Positions 8,626-18,999 of a stretch of 64,000 bases of DNA are shown here, in pieces; the stretch's first letter is position 1, and each line of letters starts with the position of its first letter. The DNA comes from Anthoceros angustus. Lineage: Eukaryota; Streptophyta; Anthocerotopsida; Anthocerotales; Anthocerotaceae. The position numbers and the translations under genes were made by a program. Below the pieces are notes generated by a model. That model was not told where the DNA came from. It saw only the letters and a list, made by a program, of their open reading frames with translations, and did not search any database. The stretch is from the NCBI GenBank assembly GCA_010909165.1, contig MU008172.1:186001-250000 (forward strand). The letters are read 5' to 3'.

Positions 8626-9369
8626 CAGTCAGACCCCTCTAATTGGGAACAATTGGGAGTAGCAAAAATCGTCCCATTTAGAGGGGTTCCCGTTTAGGCA
8701 TTTTCATCTTTTTTGAAAATAAAAATATTTAAAAAAATCAAAAATTCTTTAAATCAAAAATTCGAAAGAGCTTAAAAGCTTCCAAAAAATCCAAAAAATC
8801 CAAAAAATCCAAAATGCTCCCTCATACTACATAGCTGCCAACTTAATTCTAGTTTGCCAGGTTAAAATAATCATCAATTCTTGATTGATGCTGAGTTGTT
8901 TTCATCCAATGACTAGCAATATGTTTTTCCAACTGAGAATGCAACTTCAAAGCATCAAGAGTGTTATGTGGCATCTCTTCCAAAAACATCTTCGCTATCC
9001 TCACAGCATTATCTACATCATCCTTTGTCGTACGCGGTCTTGGCGCTATGGTCTCCACCGACGCTGTATCATTCTCCTCACCCTCCTCATTGATAGGCGG
9101 AGGAATTAATGCTTGCCATATTTCATCCTCTGTACGAATATACGTAATCTCGATAAGACGATTTCCTCAATTTTTCTATTTTTAAAAAAAAATATGTATT
9201 TTCCCTTTTACAGAGGTGTACTTGCATTGAATGTTTGGAAGACATGTTCCCATTTACAAATTAGAGGGGTTTCCCATTTAGCATGTAGCACATTCAAGGG
9301 AGTAAGCCCGGGCGTCCCATTTAAAGGGGGTTCCCATTTATAAGGGTCCCAATTAGAGGGGTTTGACTG
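8626..9369. mobile_element. pogo-like (Tc1/mariner) DNA element, 744 bp
   Basis: The ends are inverted repeats starting CAGTCAGACCCCTCTAAT on the left and, as reverse complement, CAGTCAAACCCCTCTAAT on the right. They are flanked by a TA duplication (8624-8625 and 9370-9371). TIRs starting CAGT with a TA target site are typical of pogo-type elements such as Lemi1/Emigrant. The interior keeps a minus-strand remnant of a transposase-like C-terminus, so this is a deletion derivative that cannot move by itself. Copies of TCCCATTTA-type sequence recur near both ends. The right end is only 47 bp from the likely TATA box of the germin-like gene. Confidence 0.88.
8849..9166 (-). pseudogene. pogo transposase C-terminal remnant
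   Basis: This minus-strand frame is open for about 105 codons and has no ATG start. It reads from an acidic part (PINEEGEEND) to a predicted helical tail (DALKLHSQLEKHIASH) ending RIDDYF and a stop. A short charged tail ending in an x-x-DDYF/DSFF-like sequence is reminiscent of pogo/Tigger/jerky-type transposases, and the position inside a pogo-like element agrees. The DNA-binding and DDE catalytic parts are gone. Confidence 0.55.
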
Positions 9370-9415
9370 TAGTCTGCTTAACCGACCTGATCACCCGTAC
9401 GCGCTTTGAGCTAAG

Positions 9416-9423
9416 TATTTATA
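9416..9423 (+). promoter_or_regulatory. probable TATA box of germin-like gene
   Basis: TATTTATA lies 176 bp before the ATG, between the pogo element end and the gene. A transcript starting about 30 bp downstream would have a leader of roughly 140 nt. Confidence 0.5.
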
Positions 9424-9591
9424 CCGACTCGTGGATTATGATCGAGCAAGAGTCAGCATCATCTCCAGGAGTTGCACCGCCATGCCACTTACGTCGACGA
9501 GTGCTGCGCCACGCTCTCCCCTCATCACAGGCAATCATCTTGATTGAGGCGTCCCAGAAAGATATAGGCCGGTCCGGCGTGCTCATCAGAG

Positions 9592-10269
9592 ATGGCGAGA
9601 AGCGGGAGCAATTTGATTACATTGAGCGTGGCGTTGGCTGCTCTGCTCGTGTTTGCAGCTCCCATGCTAAGTCTGGCGGCCGACGAGGACCCTCTTCAGG
9701 ATTTCTGTGTGGCGCTCAACCCGCGGACCCCGAATCCTGTGGTGAACGGAAATGCTTGTAAGCCCGTGGCGGCCACCACGGCTCAGGACTTCAAGTTTTC
9801 TGGCCTCAACACGGCCGCCGAGGCACAGGCTGCCAAGCTGCTTGCCGTGGTCACTCCCGCTTTCGTGGCCCAGTTTCCGGGCCTCAACACGCTGGGCCTG
9901 GGCGCGGCCAGGATCGACTTCGCCAAGGCCGGGCTCAACCCTCCTCACGCTCACCCGCGGGCCTCCGAGATCTTCTTCCTGGTGGAAGGCACTCTCACGG
10001 TTGGCTTCGTCTCCTCCAACGCCAACACCCTCTTTCGGCAGACCATGAACAAGGGCGACCTGTTCGTGTTTCCCAGGGGCCTCTTGCATTTTCAGAAGAA
10101 TGTGGGTAACGGGCCTGCCTGGGGAATTGCTTTCCTCAACAGCCAGAATGCAGGGACGCAGCAGGCAGCCAAGGCCTTGTTCGCCTCTGGCTTGTCGTCC
10201 CATGTGCTGCAGCAGACGTTTGGTATCAACCAGAAGAAAGTGATGCTACTCCAGAAGCAGCAGCAGTAG
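9592..10269 (+). CDS. germin-like protein (secreted cupin), complete, single exon
   Basis: A 225-residue germin-like protein. Residues 1-29 are a signal peptide with a hydrophobic core, so it is probably secreted to the cell wall. The mature start ADEDPLQDFCVA is typical, with the conserved cysteines at 39 and 56. Cupin motif 1 contains H119, H121 and E126 (PPHAHPRASE); motif 2 runs from GDLFVFPRG to H166 and ends KN. These are the four manganese ligands of the family. The KGD tripeptide at the start of motif 2 is common in germins. Family members include oxalate oxidases and Mn superoxide dismutases, often stress- or pathogen-induced; which activity applies cannot be read here. No Asn-x-Ser/Thr site is evident. 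Length is normal. A pogo element ends 222 bp upstream. Confidence 0.96.
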   Translation: MARSGSNLITLSVALAALLVFAAPMLSLAADEDPLQDFCVALNPRTPNPVVNGNACKPVAATTAQDFKFSGLNTAAEAQAAKLLAVVTPAFVAQFPGLNTLGLGAARIDFAKAGLNPPHAHPRASEIFFLVEGTLTVGFVSSNANTLFRQTMNKGDLFVFPRGLLHFQKNVGNGPAWGIAFLNSQNAGTQQAAKALFASGLSSHVLQQTFGINQKKVMLLQKQQQ

Positions 10270-10426
10270 AGTGGACGGCCCTCATTCCTAGGAGAGCATG
10301 CCCGATTTTTGATGAAAGCTATGCTGTTGAATCCTCCCCATCATTTTCTTCTAAGAGTGGACGGCTCTCACTCCTAGGAGAGCATGCCCAAGTGAGGATG
10401 AATCCTCCCTATCATTTCCTTCTAAG
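10270..10426 (+). repeat. imperfect tandem duplication in the 3' UTR of the germin-like gene
   Basis: Units 10270-10355 and 10356-10426 both start AGTGGACGG and end TCTTCTAAG or a close match; the second has a ~15-bp deletion. It begins right at the stop codon, so it is probably transcribed. Confidence 0.8.
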
Positions 10427-11469
10427 TAGTTATGATCGAGACCAGCCATCGACTGCATTGTGATTGCATGATGATCCTCTGTCAATACCGGAGGAGCAGC
10501 AACTGGTCGGTGCAGGCTGCTGGAAGCATGGACTCCTTTCTGTTGACTGATGTATCAATCAGCAGTCCGATGCTGGTTCGGATGTTATTACATCCAGTAT
10601 TATAGTATTCTGGTTCCTCGCCTCAATGCTATCGTAGCTGAAAGCTGATCGTTGAAAGTGGACATCCCCCCCTCACCCCACCCCCCTGCATTTAGTCTCT
10701 CCATCGGTACCGCTGGAAGCTGCTTGCTCTACATCTAGCTTGTGGCCTTCATGTTTTCTGAATGTCTGATTTGCTTGCGACTTTTAGGGATCCTGTGCTC
10801 ACGTGGAGACGGACGCCTTTTGACCATCTATGCATCGTACTACAAGCTGAAAAACGACCATGACTGCAGCAGCTGCGGTTTACCGGAGCTGGAACAAGAC
10901 TCTGACTGTCCATGCTCCCCTGCTCGCGCATCTTTCGCTCCACGTTCTCACATGATCAAACACTGGTACACCAGCGTCCATTGGACGCCAACGTGACATG
11001 GATGCAGTGAAGCTGTGAGCCATATCTTGAGTGAAGCTGATGATGCATAGGACTTCACACGACATGCTTCACGAGGCCTGCACCTGAGTTCAAGATGCCT
11101 AGATGTACATGGTTATCAGAATTTGCAGCAATGGAGAGTCTTAATTGCCACAGGGAATAACAGGCTACTTTCAATGAAATGCTTTCTGGACAGACAGAGA
11201 GGAAACGCAAGGAAAATTTTTGGATACGTCAGTAGGATGTTATGATGATCAGCCATCACCAACTACACAAAGGCAGTACTGAGAGCAGCAGTTGCAAGCT
11301 ACATTCTAGCACAAACCTGAACTCTTGCACAAAAGGGGGCCAGAGGGGCTGGGCAAGAGCCTGAAGGTGTGCGCGAAGGACACCAAGCGGCCTCCAAGAC
11401 TTGGACGGTTGCAGAACTCGAAACTGTAGGGCACTGTCATCTTTGTCAGCCAGATCACCTACATACGTC
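10427..11469. other. intergenic, no gene recognised
   Basis: Short frames only, with no domain, splice pattern or repeat I can name. It separates the germin-like gene from the SUMO E2 gene and may hold their 3' and 5' control regions. Confidence 0.5.
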
Positions 11470-11485
11470 CTACATACGTATGTAG
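11470..11485. promoter_or_regulatory. 16-bp perfect palindrome upstream of SUMO E2
   Basis: CTACATACGTATGTAG reads the same on both strands and contains TACGTA, an ACGT core used by plant bZIP factors. It lies 102 bp before the TATA-like box. Function inferred only from position. Confidence 0.3.
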
Positions 11486-11571
11486 ACGCAATGGGCACCG
11501 AAGCCACGGGCCTTCTAAGTATGTTCATATGTGAAACGCGTTTGGATCCGTTAAAGTTAAAACACAAAACA

Positions 11572-11578
11572 TATAAAG
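11572..11578 (+). promoter_or_regulatory. probable TATA box of SUMO E2 gene
   Basis: TATAAAG sits 85 bp before the ATG, implying a leader of about 50 nt. Confidence 0.55.
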
Positions 11579-11656
11579 CAGCAGCTAAACGAATTTGGTG
11601 AAGGAGCTCTCTAGGTTTTGAGTTGCTTTGGCAGTAATCTTTGGTGTGCCTTGACG

Positions 11657-12613
11657 ATGGCGGGAGGGATTGCTCGAGGGCGCCTGGCGGAGGAGCGGAA
11701 GGCATGGCGCAAGGACCATCCGCATGTGAGGCAGACTTCTGGTCCTTTAAGCTCTCTCTCTGCGCTCTTCTCAGGCCGACGCCTTGCTGGATTCTGTGAG
11801 CCACTGTTTGAAGAATCGTGGCAAGATAGTTTCCCAGGCTGGCAACCGGAGTGCTACAGCCTACGGAGAGGACTTCGGTTGCAATGTGCAGGGTTTCGTC
11901 GCCAGACCAGAGACATTGGCAGAAGGAACACCGAACATGATGGTGTGGCAGTGCTACATTCCAGGCAAAGCTGGGGTAAGCCCCGTGTTGGAACCAGGCG
12001 CAACGCAAAGCGCAGGCTGATGGCGGATTGACGCAAGCTGCTTTGTATGCTGTGGATTGATTTTGTGGGTGACGCTCCGCAGACTGACTGGGAAGGTGGG
12101 TTTTATCCCCTAAAGATTCACTTCAGCGAGGACTACCCAAGTAAGCCACCCAAGTGCAAGTTCCCCGAGGCCTTCTTCCACCCGAACGTGTACCCTTCAG
12201 GCACCGTGTGCCTGTCAATATTGAACGAGGATTCGGTGAGCCCCATGATCGCTGCATTCCCCAGATTGTGACGCCTCCATTTGTTATCTGAGCAATTCAG
12301 CTTTTTTCTGTAGGGATGGAGACCGGCAATCACTGTGAAGCAGATTCTGCTGGGAATCCAAGAGCTTCTGGATTCCCCTAATTCCTTGGACCCTGCTCAG
12401 TCTGCGGCCTATCAGATTTTTACTCAGGTACGCAGATCTTGGAAAGCTAGGTCTAGTAACCTTGACCACTCACCTGCAGGTGGATGTGGAGATGATTGGC
12501 GGTGCAATGCTCTGACTGTGTGTGTTGTCCCTGCTATTGTGTAATGGCAGGAACCAGCAGAGTATAAGAGACGGGTGAAGCAGCAAGCCAGGAACTACCC
12601 CAATCTCTTGTGA
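11657..12613 (+). CDS. SCE1: SUMO-conjugating enzyme E2 (UBC9/SCE1), five exons, complete
   Basis: Five exons join in phase 0 at every intron: 11657-11725, 11892-11975, 12083-12235, 12314-12427 and 12551-12613. All introns are GT-AG, 78-166 bp. The 160-residue product has the plant SCE1 length. It starts [20 protein letters not shown] and carries the E2 HPN motif (residues 84-86) and active-site Cys94 in SGTVCLSIL, followed by the UBC9-type [16 protein letters not shown]. It receives SUMO from the E1 (SAE1/SAE2) as a thioester and passes it to substrate lysines, alone or with an E3, in nucleus and cytosol. Intron positions agree with my memory of land-plant SCE1 genes. Usually essential and constitutive. 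Confidence 0.98.
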
Positions 12614-13513
12614 CCATGTCTCTCCATTGCAGTACTACCTCTCCTGGAAAACAGAAGAACCACCGAGAGAGAGATAGCATCAGGCTGCTCTGCGAAAGCA
12701 AAGCGGACTTCAGGAACCGTCTCCACCTTAGACTTCGCAGTTTGAGCTTTCTTAAGGGGAAGAGGAATCTGTTTTTTTCTTTTTGGTTGTTGGCTAACAG
12801 AATTTGTTCTCTTGCAAATTGCATGGGCTAGTAGGAGGCCGATTACTCCTCTGTGTACAATAGCAAGTCAGCTGCAGAAAGTGGCAATTAATTTTAACCC
12901 GCATTCTAATGTTACTCCTGTGTCAAACATCCGGCAATCCTGCCCCCGTGGTAATGTGTGGCAGAGTGCAATGCGCTTTCTGTAGATAAGGACAAACAAT
13001 GTCTCAATGTGGGTTGGTAGGTAGACTAGGTATTTTGGGTTGCGTGTCGATTTTAGAGTTGGATCCAGGCGCGCGGGGCAGGAATGCACAGCAGCAGATC
13101 CGGAAATGGCAAATGGCACTCCCGGGTACGCAACGGTAACGTATGCAGGCGGGATTTGAAATGAGGAAAGTTGCGTATAAGAAGGGCAGATTTAGGCAAG
13201 GGACTAGTTCACAGCTGGCTAACTACACCACTGGCGGGAGTTAGCGGTTCTTCTCCAGGCTGCTGCTCGCCAGACTTCTCGGTGTGGCGCGAGCGCCTGC
13301 TGGCACGGCCTGTCTTGCTGGAGCCCATTTGTTATGACGCCGGCTTGATCTTTGCTGGAGGAGGCAGGGTTGGCGGGCGCGGGAGTCCGCTGATGCATCT
13401 GCCAGGCAGCCGCGGGAGTCCGATCAGGCGACGCAGCAGCAGCAGCGGCCGCACCGCGGCAAGATTGGTGCGTTGCAGCCGCTGCCCTGGGCTGTGCACG
13501 TGAATTGGGCGCA
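12614..13513. other. intergenic: SUMO E2 3' side and M23 gene promoter
   Basis: No gene seen. The first few hundred bases are probably the SUMO E2 3' UTR. A TATAAG-type box near 13175 could drive the M23 gene with a leader of about 300 nt. The M23 frame stays open upstream to a stop at 13391-13393 but has no earlier in-frame ATG. Confidence 0.45.
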
Positions 13514-14396
13514 ATGGCTCAGACCCTGCCTGTGAACAACCCGCTGGAGCAGCTGTCGGCCATGTCCCAGGCGGTGTGGCAGAAGACGCAGCTGTCGGCC
13601 GTGTCGCAGGCGGTGTGGCAGAAGACGATGGAGGTGATGCAGGTGCTGGACAAGGGCAGGGCGGTGGCGCTGGCTGCATCCGCCTCCGGCTCCGCTTTGG
13701 GCTCCATGTCCGTGGCGGCCCAGAAGGCGCAGGTGTGCGCGCCGCCGCACGACGCCAAGATCGATGACCTGTCCGTGGCGGGGGACGCGGCCGGAGCCGG
13801 GGCTGGCAATGCGGTGCCCATGGCGGGCAGAGCGGGGAAGAGCAGCAAGCCCAGGCCCACTTGGGTCAAAGAGCCGTCGCAGAATGCCCTAGCCATAGCG
13901 CAGGAGGTTGCGGGGAACGCTCAGGTTTGCTGGTCCGGCTTCATCCGTCCGGTGGACAAGGTGTGGGAGATCAGCTCGGGATTCGGGCCTCGATGGGGCA
14001 GGCACCACAACGGTGTCGACCTGGCCGCCCCCACCGGCGAGCCGGTTCTTGCTGCGGATGCGGGGGAAGTCACGTTTGCCGGCTGGGAACCTAGCGGCTA
14101 TGGCTACCTTGTGGAGGTGAGATGCCATGTAGAATGCATGTTTAGGTTTCCCTACTTAATGGCAGGATCTTGTCTCTGACCCTGGGATTTGCTCTCAGAT
14201 CACACACAGCGATGGCTGGAAAACTCTGTATGCCCACAACAGCGAGATCTTTACATGGGAAGGGCAGCAAGTGAAGCGAGGAGACTGCATCTCCTGTGTG
14301 GGAGAGACTGGCAGAGCTACAGGTCCCCATTTGCATTGGGAGATCAGGAATCAGCACGGTTGTCCAGTAGACCCTTCTTGCTACGTTGCCTTGTAG
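13514..14396 (+). CDS. M23 family (LytM/lysostaphin-type) metallopeptidase, two exons
   Basis: Exons 13514-14116 and 14199-14396 flank an 82-bp GT-AG intron in phase 0 and encode 266 residues. The C-terminal half is an M23 peptidase domain: SSGFGPRWGRHHNGVDLAAPTGEP gives zinc ligands H165 and D169, YAH contains H214, and HLHWE gives H245, H247 and E249. All key residues are present. M23 enzymes cut peptide cross-links of bacterial peptidoglycan. The N-terminal half is Ala/Gly-rich and contains a tandem 13-residue repeat (nt 13550-13588 and 13589-13627). ATG 13514 is the first in-frame start after a stop; no clear transit or signal peptide is visible, so an upstream exon may be missing. In a plant, a role in plastid peptidoglycan or division is a reasonable inference. 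Confidence 0.9.
13550..13627 (+). repeat. 39-bp in-frame tandem repeat within the M23 gene
   Basis: Two copies encode QLSA(M/V)SQAVWQKT. The DNA copies differ only at two sites, so the duplication is recent or kept uniform. Confidence 0.9.
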
Positions 14397-15359
14397 TAGA
14401 TCTAGCACATCTCTTACAGAATTCTTCTTGCCCTAACGCTTTTCACTCTTAGCAGCAACACCAGTATGTCAACGAGCCATGGTTGAGGTGGGGATGCTTT
14501 GCTGCATTCAGTAGGCTGCTTGAGGAAGGAAATTCTTCGCAGACCTTCTCCTGCTCCGGTCTCTGCTGTTCCTGTTTCCTTGTGCTATAGTCCCTATACA
14601 ATGCCAAATCCTGATGCCTCTTCAGGCTGTGCTTCAGATTTTGATTCTCGGAGACATCCCGGACAAGTTAGCATTGTTGGTTGAAGCTTTGACAGCGTCA
14701 TGATGTCCTGGGCTGCCAAATGTATGACGGCTGTCCATTCCGGCCATAGAGGGAGGCTGGAGCCACGTCCGTCATTGCTCCACGTTGGGCATTGACAAAA
14801 CCGTCACTCTCGGTGTAATCCAGCCCACCCCGGTAGGCCCACAAGGCAAACTGCTCAAGTGCTGGTCGGACGTGGCCCACGAAATCCCCATGCCCTTGAC
14901 TTCTGAAATGTCGGTTTCCAAACATTCAGCCTGCTGGTGCACCTTGCTTTTCTTTGTCTGTATCACTGGCATCTCTAGCTATAGCCTAGCTTCACATAGG
15001 AGAGCTTCTTAACCTAAATACACATGCAACGGCTGTGTTATTGATAGTTTACATATTCACAAAGGTAATACTAAAAAGATTGCTATGCGTTCTTATATAC
15101 CTGTATAAAACGATTTGGGAGAGACTTCCTAAAACCTTACCCAAAGTCATCAAACAGTGTTAAGACAAGATCACAAACACAGAAGGTATGTGCGCAACAA
15201 TTTTACTCCAGTGATGAACTTCCTCATTACCGTCGGCATGCTGAGTTGAGAAGCATGATTCATACATGGAAACTGGAAAACTATCGTGCCACTTCTGTGT
15301 GCAACCATGAGTTACTCTGTTCATGGAGACTCTTCACAAGGTGGGCTTGATGGCCTTGG
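14397..15359. other. intergenic, no gene recognised
   Basis: Holds the M23 3' side and then short frames in all phases. Nothing matches a family or repeat known to me. Confidence 0.45.
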
Positions 15360-15660
15360 CGGCACTCCGAAGGAACCGACCCGGATCAGGCTGGACCGGA
15401 TGACCGCCCACGCACGGCCGACTGGATGATCGCCGGACCACCGGACCGGCGATCCGAGGGACCGGCTAGACGGAGGACGGCCGAAGGATCAGACCGCATC
15501 GGGCCGATGGGACTGGCGTCTGGTGACCCACCTGTGGCTCGGCTAGACCGGATGACCAGGGCCGGCCGCCGTGAGGCTGAGGGACCGCCTAGACTGGCGG
15601 AAGGTCGAGGGACCAGCTGCACGGACGGACCGTCGACGGCCTGGCCCGTCGACCCAGTCC
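15360..15660. other. GC-rich block with recurring GACCGG words
   Basis: About 300 bp with many GGACCGG, ACCGGATGA and TAGACCGG words, bordered by AT-rich sequence. It looks like repeat-derived DNA, perhaps part of an LTR, but no ends are visible. Frames on both strands are composition artefacts. Confidence 0.4.
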
Positions 15661-16140
15661 GTGAGCTTTATTTCCCTCGATATCTCTTTTGTGCAAAATT
15701 GCGCAGAGTTGTCTCTTGGATTGTCTGATGTCTATATAAACATTTATATGGAGTTAGAGGGTAATGATCAATATGGGATAGGGCTAAGTAATAGGAGAGT
15801 ATTTCATGAAAAGGGGTAAATGGGGGAGTATTTCTAGAAAAAGGCTAAAGATGACTCTTCTCGAAGGCTATAAAGAGGTTGAAAGAGCTTGAATATGATG
15901 CAGATCGAGTTCGTGCCATACAAGTACATGCTTGTAATATAAACATGAGTGACAAGGAGCACATTAAGAGTATGATGATACGTTTACATGAATTGACCCA
16001 CACAGATTTCTCCTTTTAGTCCCATGGGACGTAGAAGCTTGATTACATTGGAATACTAGGAACCTTACCACTGTTGTTCGAATCAGAAAATACAAGATGT
16101 GCTAACTTAGTTGCCCAAATTGTCTGCAGCAATCTTCCCT

Positions 16141-16446
16141 TGTGTAGCGCTGGGCTAGCTACAATTAAATATTAAATTAAGCTTTCACTAAAGAGCAGCC
16201 GCAGCGTCGAACATCATTTCTTTCCTTCCAGCGCATTTGCACAGAACATCACACCAACGAACGCTCACGTTAACGCTAACGTTGGTGAGTGATCATCGCA
16301 GAGAGAAATGAGAACGAAACATTTTTTTTTACATGATAAAAGGCATTCACTCCATGCTCCTCAAATTCCAAACATCGATCGTCACACTGACCAGTCTGGA
16401 ATCACGTGGTACCATGTCGCTTACCATGTCTTTCGAAACCAACTTG
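16141..16446 (-). repeat. LTR-like repeat, copy 1 (also at 39009-39290)
   Basis: About 300 bp nearly identical to 39009-39290 apart from small indels. The second copy lies next to a minus-strand gypsy integrase, on the side where its 3' LTR would be. I therefore infer that both are LTR or 3' end sequence of one gypsy family and that this copy is a solo remnant. The repeat stops exactly where the next element's terminal repeat starts (16447). Confidence 0.5.
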
Positions 16447-16749
16447 AACAGCGTCTGGGTAGAAAGGGGTTTCTCCAGTAACCCCTTCTTGCACATGTCT
16501 AAGGATGGACCCCTTTTTGCGCCATGCAAAATCCGAACACAAATCGGCTATTATGTAGCAAACCCTCGTGTTTTCCTATAACGAAGAAGCATGGACACAT
16601 AATGTGTGTTATTGAAATGTACAGCAATAATGACAAGATGAAACCATAGTCCACCTTGTGGACTTGTGTATATCGTGAAAAAATATTATTCGGCAAACAT
16701 GTGCGCGCCCGCCCTACCGCCAATGCCTAATTTATGTTCACATTCTCAA

Positions 16750-17154
16750 TCAGTTACTCCTCAAACGCTTGTGTTTCGATCTCGGGACAATAATGTCATC
16801 GTTGATAGACTGTAGGCGAGGATCGTGAACCGCAAGATTTTGATCTGATGGGTTTGCCCCTATAAATCCGCCCATGCCAAACGTCTGTAAATGCTGAATA
16901 TCCCAAGTGGGATCCTTCACCGCTGGGGCTGTTTCTTGCTCATCGACACGCTTCTTCGGTGTTTCTGATTCTTTCGTTGTTGCTTTCTCCTTTTTCTTCT
17001 GTGGTCCCTGGGATTGACTCAAATCCTGAAGATCGATGGGAGCGGAAGTGCCATGAGTTAAATGAAGAAACGACGCTCTCGACTTGATAGACCTTCCGCC
17101 TGCTAACTCCTTTGCGAAAAAAACCGGATGCCCTCGCCTATGTGGCTTGGCCAA
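16750..17154 (-). CDS. unidentified ORF within the large element
   Basis: A 134-codon minus-strand frame with a Lys/Glu-rich low-complexity middle (PQKKKEKATTKESETPKKR) and a C-terminal part ending in a basic tail (PRSKHKRLRSN). Its C-terminal third lies in the region shared with the 5642-7296 element, where a shorter frame runs on the same strand (about 5996-6181). Conserved position in two copies suggests that it was once a real gene of the element, perhaps with a nuclear-localised product. No family recognised. Confidence 0.4.
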   Translation of the reverse strand: MAKPHRRGHPVFFAKELAGGRSIKSRASFLHLTHGTSAPIDLQDLSQSQGPQKKKEKATTKESETPKKRVDEQETAPAVKDPTWDIQHLQTFGMGGFIGANPSDQNLAVHDPRLQSINDDIIVPRSKHKRLRSN

Positions 17155-17619
17155 TGCATGCGATTTAACCGGCGGTGTTCTGTGGAATGCCTCCGGGAGA
17201 GGCTGGCGAACGGATTATGCTCTCGGCACTAGAGAAAGTAATTCAGGGAGAGTTAAGCGTGAGCGGCATGAAGACGTGGATCATAAAGGCAAAAGTTAAA
17301 TGTGATACAAAGCTGCTCTGTTTACGGTGTACGTCATTTGCAGAGGTTGAGAGAGTACCCACAACGACGGCGGATGATATCGCAAAGTTTCAACCGGTTT
17401 TCACCACATCGTAAGTTATTCTCTATCGCACTATGGATTAGTGCGCGCACTTGTTTGCGCATCCCCATCATTGTCAAATTTCACAATGCTTTTTGGTACT
17501 GCACTTTGAAGCAAGAGAGTACAAAGAAAAGTCATTCCAGATAGCTTCAAAGAGCATATCAACGCAAAGAAGGAACCGGAAGAGGGTGGAAGACCTTCGA
17601 GAGAATTAGCGTGAGGAGG

Positions 17620-17876
17620 ACAATGATGCTAAACTATCCACGCCCAAGTCCCAAAAGCAAACAGAAGTCGTACCAAGTAATTATCGGTGATATTCAGAAA
17701 TGGCGGCTATCTTGGAAAGCGGAATACAAACCGCTGGTTGTTGATTTGCCAAGAGGGAATGTGTCGTAATCGGATCGAGATGACATCCAAGATTATGAAA
17801 AAATCATGGATGGGTTCATGATCAACGGTCCGCAAAACCTTCGAGTGGTATTCATGCATGGTCCGAGATCGGCGTG
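17620..17876 (+). pseudogene. TE-encoded fragment with D-L-P-R-G-N motif
   Basis: A frame beginning MMLNYPRPSPKSKQKSY contains KPLVVDLPRGN, then a stop codon, then resumes in phase (DRDDIQDYEKIMDGFM and VVFMHGP). A related D-P-P-G-P-N-K motif is coded on the minus strand near 30.2 kb. The pattern recalls the DPP(W/F) signature of adenine methyltransferases, but the surrounding fold cannot be judged. It is probably the 5' part of the same TE gene as the next three fragments. Confidence 0.4.
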
Positions 17877-18240
17877 ACGCTCGAATGCGCCAAATGGTGC
17901 TGGGGGTGTTTATACCATGGTGTGGGAGAAAGATAATTTAATTGCACGGAGGACATGCTAGCTGTGGGGCTGGAGGCGGGCTTCGCAGCGGGGCCACTAA
18001 GTCCGGAAGCCTGGCTCAAGGCTTCAACAACAAAATCGGAGGCCATGGAGAGAAGGGGAGAAGGGTGGGAAGAGGGTGGCTCTATTCCTTCGCCATACTG
18101 ACCGAGGAGACAGTTTACATTCGACGCCTGGAGCTGATGGATCGATGAAGGTCTTGGACAAGGATTGATGGTTGTTCAGATCCGCAACTAAGACGAGCAT
18201 GTTTTGACGCTATACAAGCCGTGGATTATGGGTTACAAGG

Positions 18241-18999
18241 ATGCACCGCCAAATCAACGGGGCAGTGGTGGTGGGCAACATTGACATGTCTAATGGGGAT
18301 CCTGTAGTACGCTTGCTCGCATTACAAGGCCCCAAGAATTTGATGCGGTGCCATGTGGTCCCGAGCTATACAGAGCGCTCGAGATCGTTCAACAATCTTG
18401 TGATCAAGAAGTGCGAACCGCGCTTTTGCTTGTTCGGAATGTAGGCGGAGCAATCGTATTCGCAACTCGATCCAATTTCCGCTTCCAATGTTTATGCTTC
18501 GACCGCTTGTCTCTAACACTGAGCATTGTTCATTGCGCAGGGCTCTGTGATGGGGAATGCGTTCATCAGGACGTTGTGTGCGGAAATCACACAAACAGTC
18601 GTTCAGCAAAGGAGGGTCATGGCGCTGTGGCGCGCAAGAGCCGAGGTGCGTGACGAGGAGGAAGAGAAGGACAGCGACAACGAGGAGGGCACCGAATTTG
18701 GCCCCGAGGATGAAGACTATGGCCCAATGCCTGATATCCTGGGACATTCGGATGAAGAAAATTCGGACGCACAACAGGACGACAGGGATGCGGGGGTTTT
18801 CATGCCTTATGAAACCCCCCGGGGGTTGCAGCATCAGCTGGAGGTGGTAGAGGGGCGCCGCCGGGCCAGAGCCGGTCGAGGTCAGCAGTTCTTGGAAGCC
18901 GGAGGAACCGGCGCTGCCGCCGGCCTCACACCCAGGAGCAGCCTCAGGCACCACCGCATGAGGCGGAGGAGAGGGCGCCGCCGGCCGCGCCCGCTATGA
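18241..18999 (+). pseudogene. TE-encoded fragments, acidic linker
   Basis: First a 67-codon frame (NIDMSNGDPVVRLLALQG), then after a plausible acceptor (GCGCAG at 18535-18540) an exon-like frame encoding AEVRDEEEEKDSDNEEG and other acidic runs, with an Arg-rich end. A third frame downstream (about 18950-19150) is Lys-rich. It reads like a long charged linker of one multi-exon protein. Function not recognised. Confidence 0.4.

Noticed and set aside
9667-10203. 178-codon minus-strand ORF
   Set aside because: Exact antisense shadow of the germin-like gene.
11256-12008. 250-codon minus-strand ORF
   Set aside because: Overlaps the first exons and promoter of the SUMO E2 gene on the opposite strand and has no domain.
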